Shown here: positions 1 through 7,145 of the stretch, one piece after another
How the letters are laid out: each line of letters starts with the position of its first letter
Position numbering within the stretch: the stretch's first letter is position 1
DNA from: a virus
DNA length: 21,559 nucleotides
IMG/VR virus record: IMGVR_UViG_3300047548_000327
Location: 1 to 21,559 of that record
Direction: 5' to 3' (one strand)
Program-made: the position numbers and the translations under genes
Notes under the pieces: model-generated
Told to the model about the DNA's origin: nothing
Databases searched by the model: none
The model's input: only the letters and a program-made list of their open reading frames with translations

Positions 1-1249
1 TCTGAAGGTCTTCGATGATATCGGGGATAGAGCGGCCCCAGAACGAGCCCGGCGTCTTGATGAACGAGGACTTGGCGTAGGGTTTCTCGCCCAGCGGATC
101 GTAATTTAGCACCGCCTTGATGACCATGGTGCCGACCATCCAGACGTTCGCGTCATACTCCTTGGCCTCGTCAGGCACTTCCTCGGCGGTCATACCCCAC
201 TCGCGGAGCATCTTGCCGGATACCTTGCCCCAGAACTCAATGGCGTCATACACATCGGTCGGGCGCATTTCGGTGTAGTATTTGCGCTCTTCCTCCTCGC
301 GGGCGTCATCCTCCATCGGTGTGACCCATGAGGACTGCGGACCTTCGTCCAGCGCCTTGCGGATGGCCTGTTCGTCATAGCCCGGAACGCCGATCAGATC
401 GGCCAGCGCCTGCCGGGTAAGCTCATGGCGCTCGAAAAGATACCCATCATTGATGCGGGTAATGCCCGGCTCCGGGTAGATATTGAATGGGCTGACGCGC
501 TCGTATTCAGGCGCGATGCGCTCACCGGGCTCGACGGTCGTGCGGCCATCGGGAGACGTGTTCCACTTGAGATACCGCTGGCGGCGAACGATGGGGCCTT
601 TGATGAATGCGCAGGGGAACGTCACCAGATCGGTAATGAACTCGTTGAACGCATCGGACCAGCCGCCCTGCACAAGCTGGTCTTCGATCTTGGTCTTCAT
701 CCGCTCGACGCGGTTCTGGGCCATCTGCAACAGCTTGAACCGGAACTGCTGGGAGACGACCTCCTTCAGTTCCATCATTTCGCTCTTGGTCGGAGCCTGA
801 CCGGTCTGCTGCATGGTAATCACCACCTGCTCGGCAAACGCGGCCTTCAGTTCGGCCATGTCGTTGGGCGACAGGTCGGGGATCGGCGTAGCCTGCAAAT
901 CCCACGGGGGCGTACCCTGATCCATCAGGATGTCGCGCAGCCAGCTTTCCGCCGCACGGCACTTGATCTCGGTCAGCATCATGTAGACTTCGGACCCGCC
1001 CTGCGCGCGAATGGCGTTCAGCTTCTCGGGCTCGTACTCGCCATTGCGCTGGCGCATGGCCTTGAGCATGACGGCTTCGATGGGCCGCTTCGCCATCTGG
1101 GCAGCGTCCCAGCAGTCGCGCAGGTAGGCCGCGAGACCAAGGATGAGCGGACTGTTCTGCCGGGCTTCCGCGTCAGCCTCGCGCTGGCGGCGCTCCTGCT
1201 CATCAAGCTCAGCATTGCTGACGACACGAAGTAGGGTAAGTCCCGGCAT
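1..1249 (-). CDS. Phage portal protein (head-tail connector), C-terminus cut off by window edge
   Basis: The minus frame opens at ATG 1249 (MPGLTLLRVV) and stays open for 416 codons to the left edge, so only the C-terminus is missing. The product should form the dodecameric portal ring through which TerL pumps DNA. Portal-like features are an N-terminal charged helical region (ELDEQERRQREADAEARQ), the segment EYERVSPFNIYPEPGIT near residue 260, which matches the conserved 'sP.niyp.p' portal motif, and KSSFIKTPGSFWGRSIPDII near the truncated end, typical of podovirus and P22-like portals. The start overlaps the stop of the upstream 82-aa gene by one base (TAATG), so it is probably translated by coupling. 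A 269-codon plus-strand frame over the same DNA is treated as a shadow. The family call is from memory of portal motifs, with no search run; confidence in portal is good and in subfamily moderate. Confidence 0.85.
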   Translation of the reverse strand, partial: MPGLTLLRVVSNAELDEQERRQREADAEARQNSPLILGLAAYLRDCWDAAQMAKRPIEAVMLKAMRQRNGEYEPEKLNAIRAQGGSEVYMMLTEIKCRAAESWLRDILMDQGTPPWDLQATPIPDLSPNDMAELKAAFAEQVVITMQQTGQAPTKSEMMELKEVVSQQFRFKLLQMAQNRVERMKTKIEDQLVQGGWSDAFNEFITDLVTFPCAFIKGPIVRRQRYLKWNTSPDGRTTVEPGERIAPEYERVSPFNIYPEPGITRINDGYLFERHELTRQALADLIGVPGYDEQAIRKALDEGPQSSWVTPMEDDAREEEERKYYTEMRPTDVYDAIEFWGKVSGKMLREWGMTAEEVPDEAKEYDANVWMVGTMVIKAVLNYDPLGEKPYAKSSFIKTPGSFWGRSIPDIIEDLQ

Positions 1250-1497
1250 TATTTTGTCTCTCTGCATTTCTTGCGGAAGTTATCCCAGACCCCGCCGCGC
1301 CTGATACATTCGTGCATGCGTTTCTCGTCTTCAGGGCTCATGCGCTTGGTGAGGTAGTTCCACAGCGGAGCGCGTATCACGGCGAAGATGCGAGCCCCAA
1401 ATTCGATCCAGAAGGCCGGGCGGCGACCATAGAGAAACGCACCGGCAAACAGCCCTGCGCACACTATGATCACCGCGACAACCTCCTGCCATGTCAT
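1249..1497 (-). CDS. Small membrane protein of the lysis cassette (82 aa), unknown function
   Basis: Begins MTWQEVVAVIIVCAGLFAGA, giving a hydrophobic N-terminal helix (about residues 5-24). A second amphipathic stretch follows, then a basic Cys-containing tail (HECIRRGGVWDNFRKKC). The frame continues upstream to 1719, but the extension lies out of frame over the holin-like gene and reads as low-complexity shadow. ATG 1497 is preferred because it overlaps the upstream stop as ATGA (1494-1497). The C-terminal motif resembles a small protein I associate with phage genomes next to endolysins, but I know no function for it. Its position between the holin-like gene and the portal suggests a lysis accessory or a membrane-bound passenger. 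The topology inference is moderate. Confidence 0.7.
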   Translation of the reverse strand: MTWQEVVAVIIVCAGLFAGAFLYGRRPAFWIEFGARIFAVIRAPLWNYLTKRMSPEDEKRMHECIRRGGVWDNFRKKCRETK

Positions 1498-1673
1498 ACG
1501 GTCGGCTTCGCCTTGTTCGGCACGGCCCAGACCAGAACGGGCGTCAGCAGACCAACGATGGTGGCTACCGTCTCCTGATTGATCCAGCCGGTGTTGAGGT
1601 TGAAGAAGTAATTCGCCAGCCACAGCACAGCCATGACCAGCGCAACCAGAGCCTTGTCGATAGAGGAAAACAT
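1494..1673 (-). CDS. Holin-like membrane protein (59 aa)
   Basis: Direct translation gives 59 residues starting MFSSIDKALVALVMAVLWLA. There is one clear transmembrane helix (about residues 7-24), a short polar turn (FNLNTGWINQE) and a second hydrophobic segment (VATIVGLLTPVLVWAVP), ending in a short basic tail. Two transmembrane segments, a tiny size and adjacency to the amidase gene fit a class II holin, which would make membrane lesions that release or activate the endolysin. An AAAGGA Shine-Dalgarno lies a few bases upstream of ATG 1673. The stop overlaps the next gene by ATGA. The holin role is inferred from topology and context; a small unrelated membrane protein is the alternative. Confidence 0.7.
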   Translation of the reverse strand: MFSSIDKALVALVMAVLWLANYFFNLNTGWINQETVATIVGLLTPVLVWAVPNKAKPTV

Positions 1674-1688
1674 AAGGTTGTCCTTTCG

Positions 1689-2123
1689 TTACACGGGAAA
1701 TCCGTTCTTCTTGGCCCAAACCTTGGCCTCAAAGCACGGACACTGTTTCTGGACGCCGGGAAAGTCCCTGTGCCCGAGAACCTTCGCATCAGGATATCTT
1801 TTTACAAGGGTGTCCACAAGCTGCTTGAGTGATTTCCACTGCGCAGGCGTGAAGTTATCTGCTGGCTGCCACGTCTTGTCGTCGATGCCGCCGATCAGGC
1901 AGATGCCCACGCTGTCGGCGTTGTGGCCCTTCACATGGGAGCCGATGGCGTCGAGCGCCCGGCCCTTCTCGACCTTGCCGTCCCGGCGGATCACGAAGTG
2001 ATAGCCGATGTCCGACCAGCCCTGCGCCTTGTGCCAGCGGCGAACGTCAACCGCGCCAAAGTCCTGAGACCCGCGTGTTGCGCTGCAATGCAGCACGATC
2101 CAGTTGGTTTTCTTGCGGCTCAC
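1689..2123 (-). CDS. N-acetylmuramoyl-L-alanine amidase endolysin (T7 lysozyme type)
   Basis: This 144-residue zinc amidase (Amidase_2/PGRP fold) cleaves the bond between MurNAc and L-alanine in peptidoglycan during lysis. It aligns by eye over its whole length with T7 gp3.5: LHCSATR at 11-17, RRWHKAQGW at 28-36, GYHFVIRRDG at 40-49, GSHVKGHN at 61-68 and NFTPAQWKSL at 90-99. The T7 zinc ligands His17, His122 and Cys130 correspond to His12, His118 and Cys128. The catalytic Tyr46 and Lys128 correspond to Tyr41 and Lys126, so the active site looks complete. There is no signal peptide, consistent with release through a holin. T7 lysozyme also inhibits T7 RNA polymerase, but nothing here shows that function. 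The start overlaps the upstream stop (ATGA, 2120-2123). Confidence 0.95.
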   Translation of the reverse strand: MSRKKTNWIVLHCSATRGSQDFGAVDVRRWHKAQGWSDIGYHFVIRRDGKVEKGRALDAIGSHVKGHNADSVGICLIGGIDDKTWQPADNFTPAQWKSLKQLVDTLVKRYPDAKVLGHRDFPGVQKQCPCFEAKVWAKKNGFPV

Positions 2124-2446
2124 TGTTCCTCCGGAAATGCGCTGGCGGGTGATAAAGTCTGGGTCTTCGGAATGGCGCTCGCGCGCTTGTCGCGCAACAT
2201 CATCTTGATCTCGGTGATGTCCTCGCTGATCTGGATGAACCGCTGCTCCAACACGACGAGGCGGCTCTCATGGCTGCTCATGGCAAGGGCAAACTTTTCG
2301 AGCGCCGCAAGTTTGGCCTCGGTCTCGGCCTTCCACGATGTCACAAACGTGGACGCGCCGAAGGTGTAAATGAGGAGAGTGGCAACGACAGGTAGAGGAA
2401 ATGCCTGCTTGAGCCAGAGGGTTGTGTCATTTACGACTGGCGGCAT
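2120..2446 (-). CDS. Membrane-anchored coiled-coil protein in lysis cassette (108 aa)
   Basis: One hydrophobic helix (LPVVATLLIYTFGASTFV, about residues 18-35) is followed by a heptad-rich charged segment (AETEAKLAALEKFALAMS...ISEDITEIKMMLRDKRA) predicted to be a coiled coil, then a short Pro/Ser tail. This is the shape of an inner-membrane spanin-like or antiholin-like protein, though I recognise no family. ATG 2446 (MPPVV) was chosen over ATG 2476 (MFTC) because AAGGG lies about nine bases upstream; the longer 118-aa form remains possible. It is the first gene of the lysis block, with a 60-base gap after the tail gene, and overlaps the amidase start by four bases. Function in lysis is inferred from context only. 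Confidence 0.7.
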   Translation of the reverse strand: MPPVVNDTTLWLKQAFPLPVVATLLIYTFGASTFVTSWKAETEAKLAALEKFALAMSSHESRLVVLEQRFIQISEDITEIKMMLRDKRASAIPKTQTLSPASAFPEEQ

Positions 2447-2506
2447 GTAGAAAGCCCTTTTAACACAGGTAAACATATCTATAGCCTATTGTCGTTTTCC
2501 TGACAA

Positions 2507-3226
2507 TCATGCTAGCCGCCACAAATCGTCGTAGTATTTTAGCGGACATGCTCGCCAATCCGTGCCATCCCAGACCCGAACGGGCTTCTCTACCCACTCG
2601 GTTCCCATCCAGACATAGACATAGCCAGTGCGCAGCGGGTTGCGCAGCGATGCCAGCGAACCCGTAACCGAATAACCGCCGGGCTCGGCCAGAGCGTACC
2701 AGCGGGTGTCAAGCGCAGCATCCGTACCGGATGTCAAGTAAGTCCCGCCGTCAGTATAGATGCGCTGGGCCGATGGTCTGAGTATCGCGTCTGCGCCAGA
2801 GACAGCGTGGCTCCCGCCTGTCGCCATCATGCTGACGGACGCAAACGGCATCTGATAGCTCAGATACTGGAAGCCGTCAGACTGGAAGCCATCGACGTTG
2901 GAGGTCTTGCGCAAGGCGGCGGGCTGGCCGACAACCTCATAAGAAGCGCCTGCGCCGACGATAATATTGGCATGCCGCAGTGCAGCATCGGCCCCGGCAA
3001 CAGCGTAACTGACGCCATTAGCGACAATCGAACCGGTGGACTGGATGGTAAACGCAACATCCAACCCGGCGACAGCATGTGCACCGGTATCGCCAAACAG
3101 CAGTTCATTGAGCCCAAGCGTAGCGTTCGCCCCGGCCACGGCATAGGTGCCGCCATTGGCAGCGACAGCCAGCAACTCGGCATCGAATGCCTGCGGCTCA
3201 AAGGTGTTTGGCTGGAACGCTGTCAT
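2507..3226 (-). CDS. Repeat-containing phage tail/virion protein (239 aa, seven short beta repeats)
   Basis: The protein is built from seven variants of a roughly 12-16 residue unit with pattern G-x-(Y/H)-x-V-x-G-x-x-A-x-L: GTYAVAGANATLGL, GAHAVAGLDVAFTI, GVSYAVAGADAAL, GASYEVVGQPAAL, GGSHAVSGADAIL, GGTYLTSGTDAAL and GGYSVTGSLASL. Between repeats 4 and 5 sits a spacer (DGFQSDGFQYLSYQ). The C-terminus is Trp/Tyr rich (YVYVWMGTEWVEKPVRVWDG, then WRACPLKYYDDLWRLA), suggesting a binding or adhesion end. The N-terminus (MTAFQPNTFEPQAF) resembles openings seen in phage tail proteins. It lies at the end of the tail operon just before the lysis genes and overlaps the 58-aa gene as ATGA. I infer a virion surface or tail decoration protein; the exact role is unknown. 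Confidence 0.65.
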   Translation of the reverse strand: MTAFQPNTFEPQAFDAELLAVAANGGTYAVAGANATLGLNELLFGDTGAHAVAGLDVAFTIQSTGSIVANGVSYAVAGADAALRHANIIVGAGASYEVVGQPAALRKTSNVDGFQSDGFQYLSYQMPFASVSMMATGGSHAVSGADAILRPSAQRIYTDGGTYLTSGTDAALDTRWYALAEPGGYSVTGSLASLRNPLRTGYVYVWMGTEWVEKPVRVWDGTDWRACPLKYYDDLWRLA

Positions 3227-3399
3227 CTGTCAGGAACGAGTATGTACCATTTGCCGTTGGCCAGACCGGTGAACGTATCCCCCACGCCGCGCACGACTTG
3301 ATACCAGACGACACCCTTATGCGGGATGTCTTCCGGGCGCTCCTCGAAAGGGCGTATCTCTACAAACTCACCGTCCATGAGAAGCGCATATTCTGTCAT
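3223..3399 (-). CDS. Small conserved phage protein in tail operon (58 aa)
   Basis: Translation from ATG 3399 gives MTEYALLMDGEFVEIRPFEE followed by RPEDIPHKGVVWYQVVRG and a short beta-rich tail ending YILVPDR. It overlaps both neighbours by ATGA (3396-3399 and 3223-3226), which supports it as a real, translationally coupled gene. The opening 'yAl...G.vvei..f...P.dipHkgv.W' resembles small proteins that often sit beside tail-fibre genes, sometimes as fibre chaperone-like proteins, but I cannot assign a function. No transmembrane segment is visible. Confidence 0.7.
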   Translation of the reverse strand: MTEYALLMDGEFVEIRPFEERPEDIPHKGVVWYQVVRGVGDTFTGLANGKWYILVPDR

Positions 3400-4073
3400 A
3401 GCGGGCTCAATGCTGTCGTGAAGCTAAGCGATGTTCCGACCGCGCTGAACGCAAACGCAGCCGGATTTTCCGTACCGGTGTCCGTCAGAAGCCTCGACGC
3501 CATGGCCATGGTGCTCTGCCCAGCACCAGCACTTTCATGTGAATGGCCGTTGGTGATGTAGTTGGTCGGCGGCGTGCCTGTCGTGGAGATACCGTCTTCC
3601 TGCGCGCCAAACGCCACGATCAGGGTATTCGGTATGGTCGTGGTCACAGACGGCGGGTCTGGCTGCGAGGCCGTGTCGCTGATAGCCGCCGCACTGGCAT
3701 GGATCGGAGTGGTCCGGTTCACATACCGGTAGCTGGCGATATTTATCGCGTAATTGTAGGACCCGTATGTGACATCGACTGAAGCGGGTGGTGTACCGTT
3801 CACCATCAAATAATAAATGGCAAGCCCTCTATCAGAGCCTAACTGCACGTACGTCAGTTCCGTATATCCAGCCGTGACGACAACCGGTCTTGCCGCCCAG
3901 TTAAAGTCATTGGCAGCACCGATGATGATAAGATCGCCGTCCTGCAACCCGAGCGGCGTGAGCGAGATCGTCTTGTTGGCAGCCGTAGTACCGAACGTCT
4001 GGATGCTGGCAACATACTGGGGCAGCCCACCCACACTGCCGCCAAAGCCGGTGAGGTTATTGACCGCGAGCAT
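3396..4073 (-). CDS. Putative tail/virion structural protein (225 aa)
   Basis: This protein is rich in Thr/Ser/Gly/Ala with alternating hydrophobic residues (LGLQDGDLIIIGAANDFNW, YNYAINIASYRYVNRTTP, NTLIVAFGAQEDG), consistent with an all-beta fold. It has few charged residues and no Cys. The middle motif 'DGDLIIIGA..' with a later 'PNTLIVAFGA' is a pattern I associate with phage tail-associated beta-sandwich proteins, but no named family is certain. It is flanked by a fibre-like gene at 4073 (shared base) and the 58-aa gene at 3396 (ATGA overlap). A structural role is inferred from operon position and composition. Confidence 0.6.
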   Translation of the reverse strand: MLAVNNLTGFGGSVGGLPQYVASIQTFGTTAANKTISLTPLGLQDGDLIIIGAANDFNWAARPVVVTAGYTELTYVQLGSDRGLAIYYLMVNGTPPASVDVTYGSYNYAINIASYRYVNRTTPIHASAAAISDTASQPDPPSVTTTIPNTLIVAFGAQEDGISTTGTPPTNYITNGHSHESAGAGQSTMAMASRLLTDTGTENPAAFAFSAVGTSLSFTTALSPL

Positions 4074-4951
4074 CAGTCGTCCTTTGCAGCAATGGTGGTG
4101 TAGTGGATTTTGACACCATGCAATCGGGCATCGACGGCGAGCGTATCCGACACGTTGGCAGGAACGCGCTTAACCTGAAACACCACCAAGTCCTCGGCAG
4201 CGGGTGAACTGGCCACCGTCACCGGAGAAGTTTCGGCTGTGATATACAAGGTATTGGTCGATCCACCGACATCGGCAACAGTGACTTCCGTGCCGAATAT
4301 TGTGTCTAGGGCTTCGCCATTGCCAAGTGACATTGCTTCGATGGCCCAGACCACGCCGAAATTAGTCGTGGTCGCGCCGTGGCTCCAGATGAATTGGCAG
4401 ACCAGTGTACCGGCGTTCCAGCTTTTCGGCATCTGAACAGCAAACTGGGCGAACTCCTGCGTAGCGGTGTCGAAGTCCAGCGTACGCAACATAACTTTAT
4501 TGGTCGCAGTCTCGACCGTGCCGATGCTTGCGCCGTTGGTGGTACGCGCGATCATGCCGCTGGCGGGCATCCAGATCGTCTGCTGGCCGATCACATCCGT
4601 GGTCTTGGCGAGGTTCACACCCTCCACGGCGACCGTACCGGCAGCCGAGCGCGTCAGCGTGGTGTCGCTGGCGTTGCCCAGTTCGATCCCGGCAAACTGC
4701 GGAGTGGACGCGGTGCCGAGCCCAAGGGTCGTGCGCTGGTCGGCGGTCGTTGCATCATCCAGCAGGGCACGGCCAACCGCCGTGCAAGTGATTTCTTCAA
4801 CCGCGCCCGCGCCTGCGGTCGCACGTCCGAGCAGCGTGTTAGTCGCCACCGTCAGGTCATGCTCGTCGTTCCAGTTGGACGGCCTCACCAGCGTGGTATC
4901 GCCGCCATCGGCCTTCGGTGACGTGAACTTATGCTTGAGCGAGACGACCAT
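4073..4951 (-). CDS. Tail fibre-like protein (292 aa)
   Basis: The N-terminal segment (HKFTSPKADGGDTTLVRPSN, then WNDEH) is a recurrent opening of phage tail-fibre and virion proteins. It is followed by ADQRTTLGLGTASTPQFAGI and SDTTLTRSAAGTVAVEGV, which resemble the short repeated fibre-shaft motifs (LGLGT.atPqFagie.G.a.dTtl.R...G.laveG). From about residue 120 the protein changes to a beta-rich globular region (LVCQFIWSHGATTTNFGVVW) ending in a hydrophobic strand-rich tail, a plausible receptor-binding or trimerisation tip. The gene overlaps the upstream stop by one base (TAATG at 4951). The fibre call is moderately confident and the ligand is unknown. Confidence 0.75.
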   Translation of the reverse strand: MVVSLKHKFTSPKADGGDTTLVRPSNWNDEHDLTVATNTLLGRATAGAGAVEEITCTAVGRALLDDATTADQRTTLGLGTASTPQFAGIELGNASDTTLTRSAAGTVAVEGVNLAKTTDVIGQQTIWMPASGMIARTTNGASIGTVETATNKVMLRTLDFDTATQEFAQFAVQMPKSWNAGTLVCQFIWSHGATTTNFGVVWAIEAMSLGNGEALDTIFGTEVTVADVGGSTNTLYITAETSPVTVASSPAAEDLVVFQVKRVPANVSDTLAVDARLHGVKIHYTTIAAKDD

Positions 4952-5358
4952 TACCTAGCACTCCATTTCGGGCGAATATCGAACAGGTCAGGCCGGGCGT
5001 TGATCCCTTGCAGGATACCGAGCGGGTGCGTACCGCCTACGCAGAACATCACATGGCAGTAGCCGCGCTCGCCGCCCGCGTCCGGATGACCCTCGCAGAC
5101 CTTGCAGTAGAACTTGTAGATGTCGGGCGTGCCCTTGTCGCGCTGCTCCGCGTTGGAATACCACGCGTCGATGTCGAGGTTGTCGGGCTTGCGGCAGCAG
5201 TCGTGCTTGGCCTTCTGCTGGATGTAGACCAGCCACTTGCCCTTGCCCGCGTTCTCAAGGATGCCGCGCACAGTGAGATAGGGCACGCGCGGGCACGCCT
5301 GAACGTGCTCGCTGTCAAGCGGCTCCCACGCAAGGGTTCTTGGCTGGTTGGTCAACAT
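4951..5358 (-). CDS. Cys-rich protein encoded within the tail operon (135 aa), unknown
   Basis: Nine potential metal ligands stand out: Cys22, Cys54-Cys55, a YCKVCEGH group (Cys85, Cys88, His91) and GYCHVMFC (Cys101, His102, Cys106). The spacing suggests a structural zinc site. The N-terminal half (MLTNQPRTLAWEPLDSEHVQ) and the aromatic middle (WLVYIQQKAKHDCC) do not match a family I know. It overlaps both neighbours by a single base (TAATG at 4951, TGATG at 5358), so it belongs to the virion operon. It could be a minor virion protein or a small host-takeover protein carried in the late operon. Composition differs clearly from the surrounding Thr/Gly-rich structural proteins. Confidence 0.65.
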   Translation of the reverse strand: MLTNQPRTLAWEPLDSEHVQACPRVPYLTVRGILENAGKGKWLVYIQQKAKHDCCRKPDNLDIDAWYSNAEQRDKGTPDIYKFYCKVCEGHPDAGGERGYCHVMFCVGGTHPLGILQGINARPDLFDIRPKWSAR

Positions 5359-5780
5359 CAGGTCAGGGTCTGAACGCTAGCGCCAAAATCAAGGGTGAAC
5401 GTCTCGCCGTTGCCGACCGCAAAGGTCGTGCCGTAATCCCAGTAGGCAATCAGCGGATCGGCAGTCGGGGTGGTCGGCGTGTCGTCGTAGATCGACACAT
5501 AGCGTGCGGAGGTGGACCAGTCGGCGGCACCCGCCGTCCAAGTGTAATCGACCGCCGTCATCGTGACCGTGCCGCCCGTGCGGGTGGCGTCATTGTTGAT
5601 GTCCGCTGCGGTGTAACCGGTGCCGGTGATCTGGGTCAAATTGGCCACGGTGGTGTCGGACGCGACGACAGGCGCGTCAGTGTGGATCACGGCACGCACG
5701 GTATCGGTCGTGCCGAACAGGTCCACTTCCTTGTTGTAGAGGACCTGAACGAAGTTGTCGTACTTGACGTAGGTAGCCAT
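5358..5780 (-). CDS. Putative virion structural protein (140 aa)
   Basis: Opens MATYVKYDNFVQVLYNKEVD and continues as a Thr/Asp/Ala-rich beta protein (TDTVRAVIHTDAPVVASDTT, YTWTAGAADWSTSARYVSIY, FTLDFGASVQTLT). The N-terminus 'y.kfdnFv..l..k..dL..dt..v.L.....a' is a pattern seen in small phage structural proteins, possibly head decoration or tail components, but I cannot name the family. A reasonable AGGAG-like site lies upstream (GGAGACGCCCGC before ATG 5780). Overlap with the Cys-rich gene is TGATG. Confidence 0.65.
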   Translation of the reverse strand: MATYVKYDNFVQVLYNKEVDLFGTTDTVRAVIHTDAPVVASDTTVANLTQITGTGYTAADINNDATRTGGTVTMTAVDYTWTAGAADWSTSARYVSIYDDTPTTPTADPLIAYWDYGTTFAVGNGETFTLDFGASVQTLT

Positions 5781-5792
5781 GCGGGCGTCTCC

Positions 5793-6038
5793 TTAGCAGT
5801 TCCACGCTCTCAACGACTTGTTGATACGCGAATTGGGGTCGTTGGCCGTTTTCTTGGACGTGAGCTTTTTCTTCATGCCGGACATTCGAGCGCAAAACGA
5901 CTTCTTACGCGGGCCACCCTCGGGCTGCGGCGGCTTGAGGTTCATCCCCTGCTTCTTCGCAGACGCACGCCCCTTGGCGTTGAGCCCACCGTTTTTATTT
6001 TGGCCTTCTTTTCGTTGCCATGCCGGTGTCTTGGCCAT
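5793..6038 (-). CDS. Small basic phage protein, DUF6321-like (81 aa)
   Basis: Sequence elements are MAKTPAWQRKEGQNKNGGLN, AKGRASAKKQGMNLKPP, KSFCARMSGMKKKLTS and a tail INKSLRAWNC. These match my recollection of a highly basic small phage protein family (DUF6321 type; 'M.KTPAWQRkeGkn..GGLNakGraSak', 'rrkSFCaRM.GM', 'slr.WdC') whose function is unknown. Lys/Arg richness suggests nucleic-acid contact. Start: two ATGs in a row lie at 6041 and 6038. The GGAG at 6047-6044 is only two bases from the first and five from the second, so 6038 is preferred. It begins just inside the end of the neighbouring gene's stop region (6047). Confidence 0.8.
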   Translation of the reverse strand: MAKTPAWQRKEGQNKNGGLNAKGRASAKKQGMNLKPPQPEGGPRKKSFCARMSGMKKKLTSKKTANDPNSRINKSLRAWNC

Positions 6039-6046
6039 CATTGCTC

Positions 6047-6436
6047 CTAGCGAGTGTCGATCCACAGCATGTTGAGGGTGGGGTTCTCGGGCGGCGAGGT
6101 GCCGACATGGATGCGGACCTGCGCGAGATCGTCGTAGATCGCGTCTCGGATCGACTGGGCGGTGATGCGAAGCTCGACGCGGGTTCCCGGCTGGAACGCA
6201 GCCGCCTGCGTGTTCTCCTGCGCGCGCGTGATGGTGAGCATGTCACCGGTACGGCCCGTGACCTTGACGATCTCCATGCGCCGGTCGGTCGCAATGAGCG
6301 TGGCGTAATAGTATTGACCGGCGACCAGCACAGGAAAATAACTTCCTGTGCCGCTGGCAACGAACATGCTTCCGGCCCCGGCAGACAGATCAGCCGCCAG
6401 TGTGGTCGCTACGTTATTTGCCAGCACAACCGTCAT
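6047..6436 (-). CDS. Conserved phage tail-region protein (129 aa)
   Basis: MTVVLANNVATTLAADLSAG, then SMFVASGTGSYFPVLVAGQYYYATL, EIVKVTGRTGDMLTITRAQE, FQPGTRVELRITAQ. This layout (short leader, 'tsl.V.sgtg..FP....g.yf.atl', 'EIVkVt.r.GdtltV.RaqegT.a..f..Gd.velR.Ta') is a well-known small phage protein usually encoded beside tail fibres, with no biochemical role that I know. It probably adopts a beta-rich virion-associated fold. It overlaps the upstream gene by ATGA (6433-6436). No signal peptide or membrane segment. Confidence 0.75.
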   Translation of the reverse strand: MTVVLANNVATTLAADLSAGAGSMFVASGTGSYFPVLVAGQYYYATLIATDRRMEIVKVTGRTGDMLTITRAQENTQAAAFQPGTRVELRITAQSIRDAIYDDLAQVRIHVGTSPPENPTLNMLWIDTR

Positions 6437-6777
6437 TGCGTGGGTTCCTGTACGATCACAAGGCCGAGCCGCGCCATCGCAGAGAAGGGCTCTTCCTCCG
6501 AGATGTCCGCGTTGGCGAACACCGCGTCAATGGCTTCCTGCGTGGTCTCGACGCCCTGCGCCGTCACAGCCTGATACACCGCCACTGGGTCCGTCAGCAG
6601 CGCAGCGAACTGCTCAGGGATATAACCGCTGGAGATGTAATGGCTGGCGGGTTCTGCGCCGTCAGAGGACAGCGGTGTCGTCCACATGCCAACGCCGCCG
6701 GGTCCGAAGGAAGCGGCGATCTCGCGGGCCAGCGGTGCGCTGTCAGCAGTCACGATGAGCGTGCGGTAGATGTCCAC
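6433..6777 (-). CDS. Conserved hypothetical protein in tail operon (114 aa)
   Basis: The N-terminus, MDIYRTLIVTADSAPLAREI, is followed by AASFGPGGVGMWTTPLSSDG, an aromatic Gly-rich turn, then SHYISSGYIPEQFAALL and a helical acidic C-terminus (AIDAVFANADISEEEPFSAM). The pattern of a small alpha/beta N-terminal half with a helical tail is common in phage tail-gene neighbourhoods, but I cannot name the family. It lies two bases after the stop of the 121-aa gene and overlaps the next gene by ATGA, so it is part of the coupled late operon. Confidence 0.65.
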   Translation of the reverse strand: MDIYRTLIVTADSAPLAREIAASFGPGGVGMWTTPLSSDGAEPASHYISSGYIPEQFAALLTDPVAVYQAVTAQGVETTQEAIDAVFANADISEEEPFSAMARLGLVIVQEPTQ

Positions 6778-6779
6778 TG

Positions 6780-7145
6780 CTACGTCACCGTGATGGGAGC
6801 CACGCCATCAGCCGCAGCCTTCGCCGCTTCGGCCTTCTCATGCGCCACGGTGGCTGCGAGCAGCGATGCGAGAATGGCGTTGGCATAATTTGCTGCTGCC
6901 TCTTCGGGCGTAGCCGGGCGCGTCACCCATGCCTGCGTGGTGATGGTGGGGCGATCTGCTTCGGTCTGATCCTCGCCGGGGGTCCAGTTGGCGTCCGGTT
7001 CCGTGGTCTGGATGTTCTCGGTCACGGTGCCGTAGGACGAGGCCATGAGGTAGGCCATGATGCGCGGGGCGTCAGCGTCCGCGATGGCAAGGTTCTGCTG
7101 GAAGGTCAGCGTGGGGCCGTTCACCCCGAAGAAGAAATTGGCCAT
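6780..7145 (-). CDS. Hypothetical tail-operon protein (121 aa)
   Basis: MANFFFGVNGPTLTFQQNLA starts a small protein with a polar middle (TTEPDANWTPGEDQTEADRP) and an Ala-rich helical C-terminus (AAANYANAILASLLAATVAH). Nothing catalytic is visible. The start ATG 7145 shares a base with the stop of the 54-aa gene (TAATG). Size and position suggest a virion-associated or assembly protein of the tail module. Function unknown. Confidence 0.65.
   Translation of the reverse strand: MANFFFGVNGPTLTFQQNLAIADADAPRIMAYLMASSYGTVTENIQTTEPDANWTPGEDQTEADRPTITTQAWVTRPATPEEAAANYANAILASLLAATVAHEKAEAAKAAADGVAPITVT

Noticed and set aside
425-1234. Long plus-strand frame (269 codons) antisense to the portal
   Set aside because: No recognisable domain, composition typical of the reverse complement of a GC-rich gene, and no promoter or ribosome site seen. 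Unlike the HNH frame it has no conserved motif.
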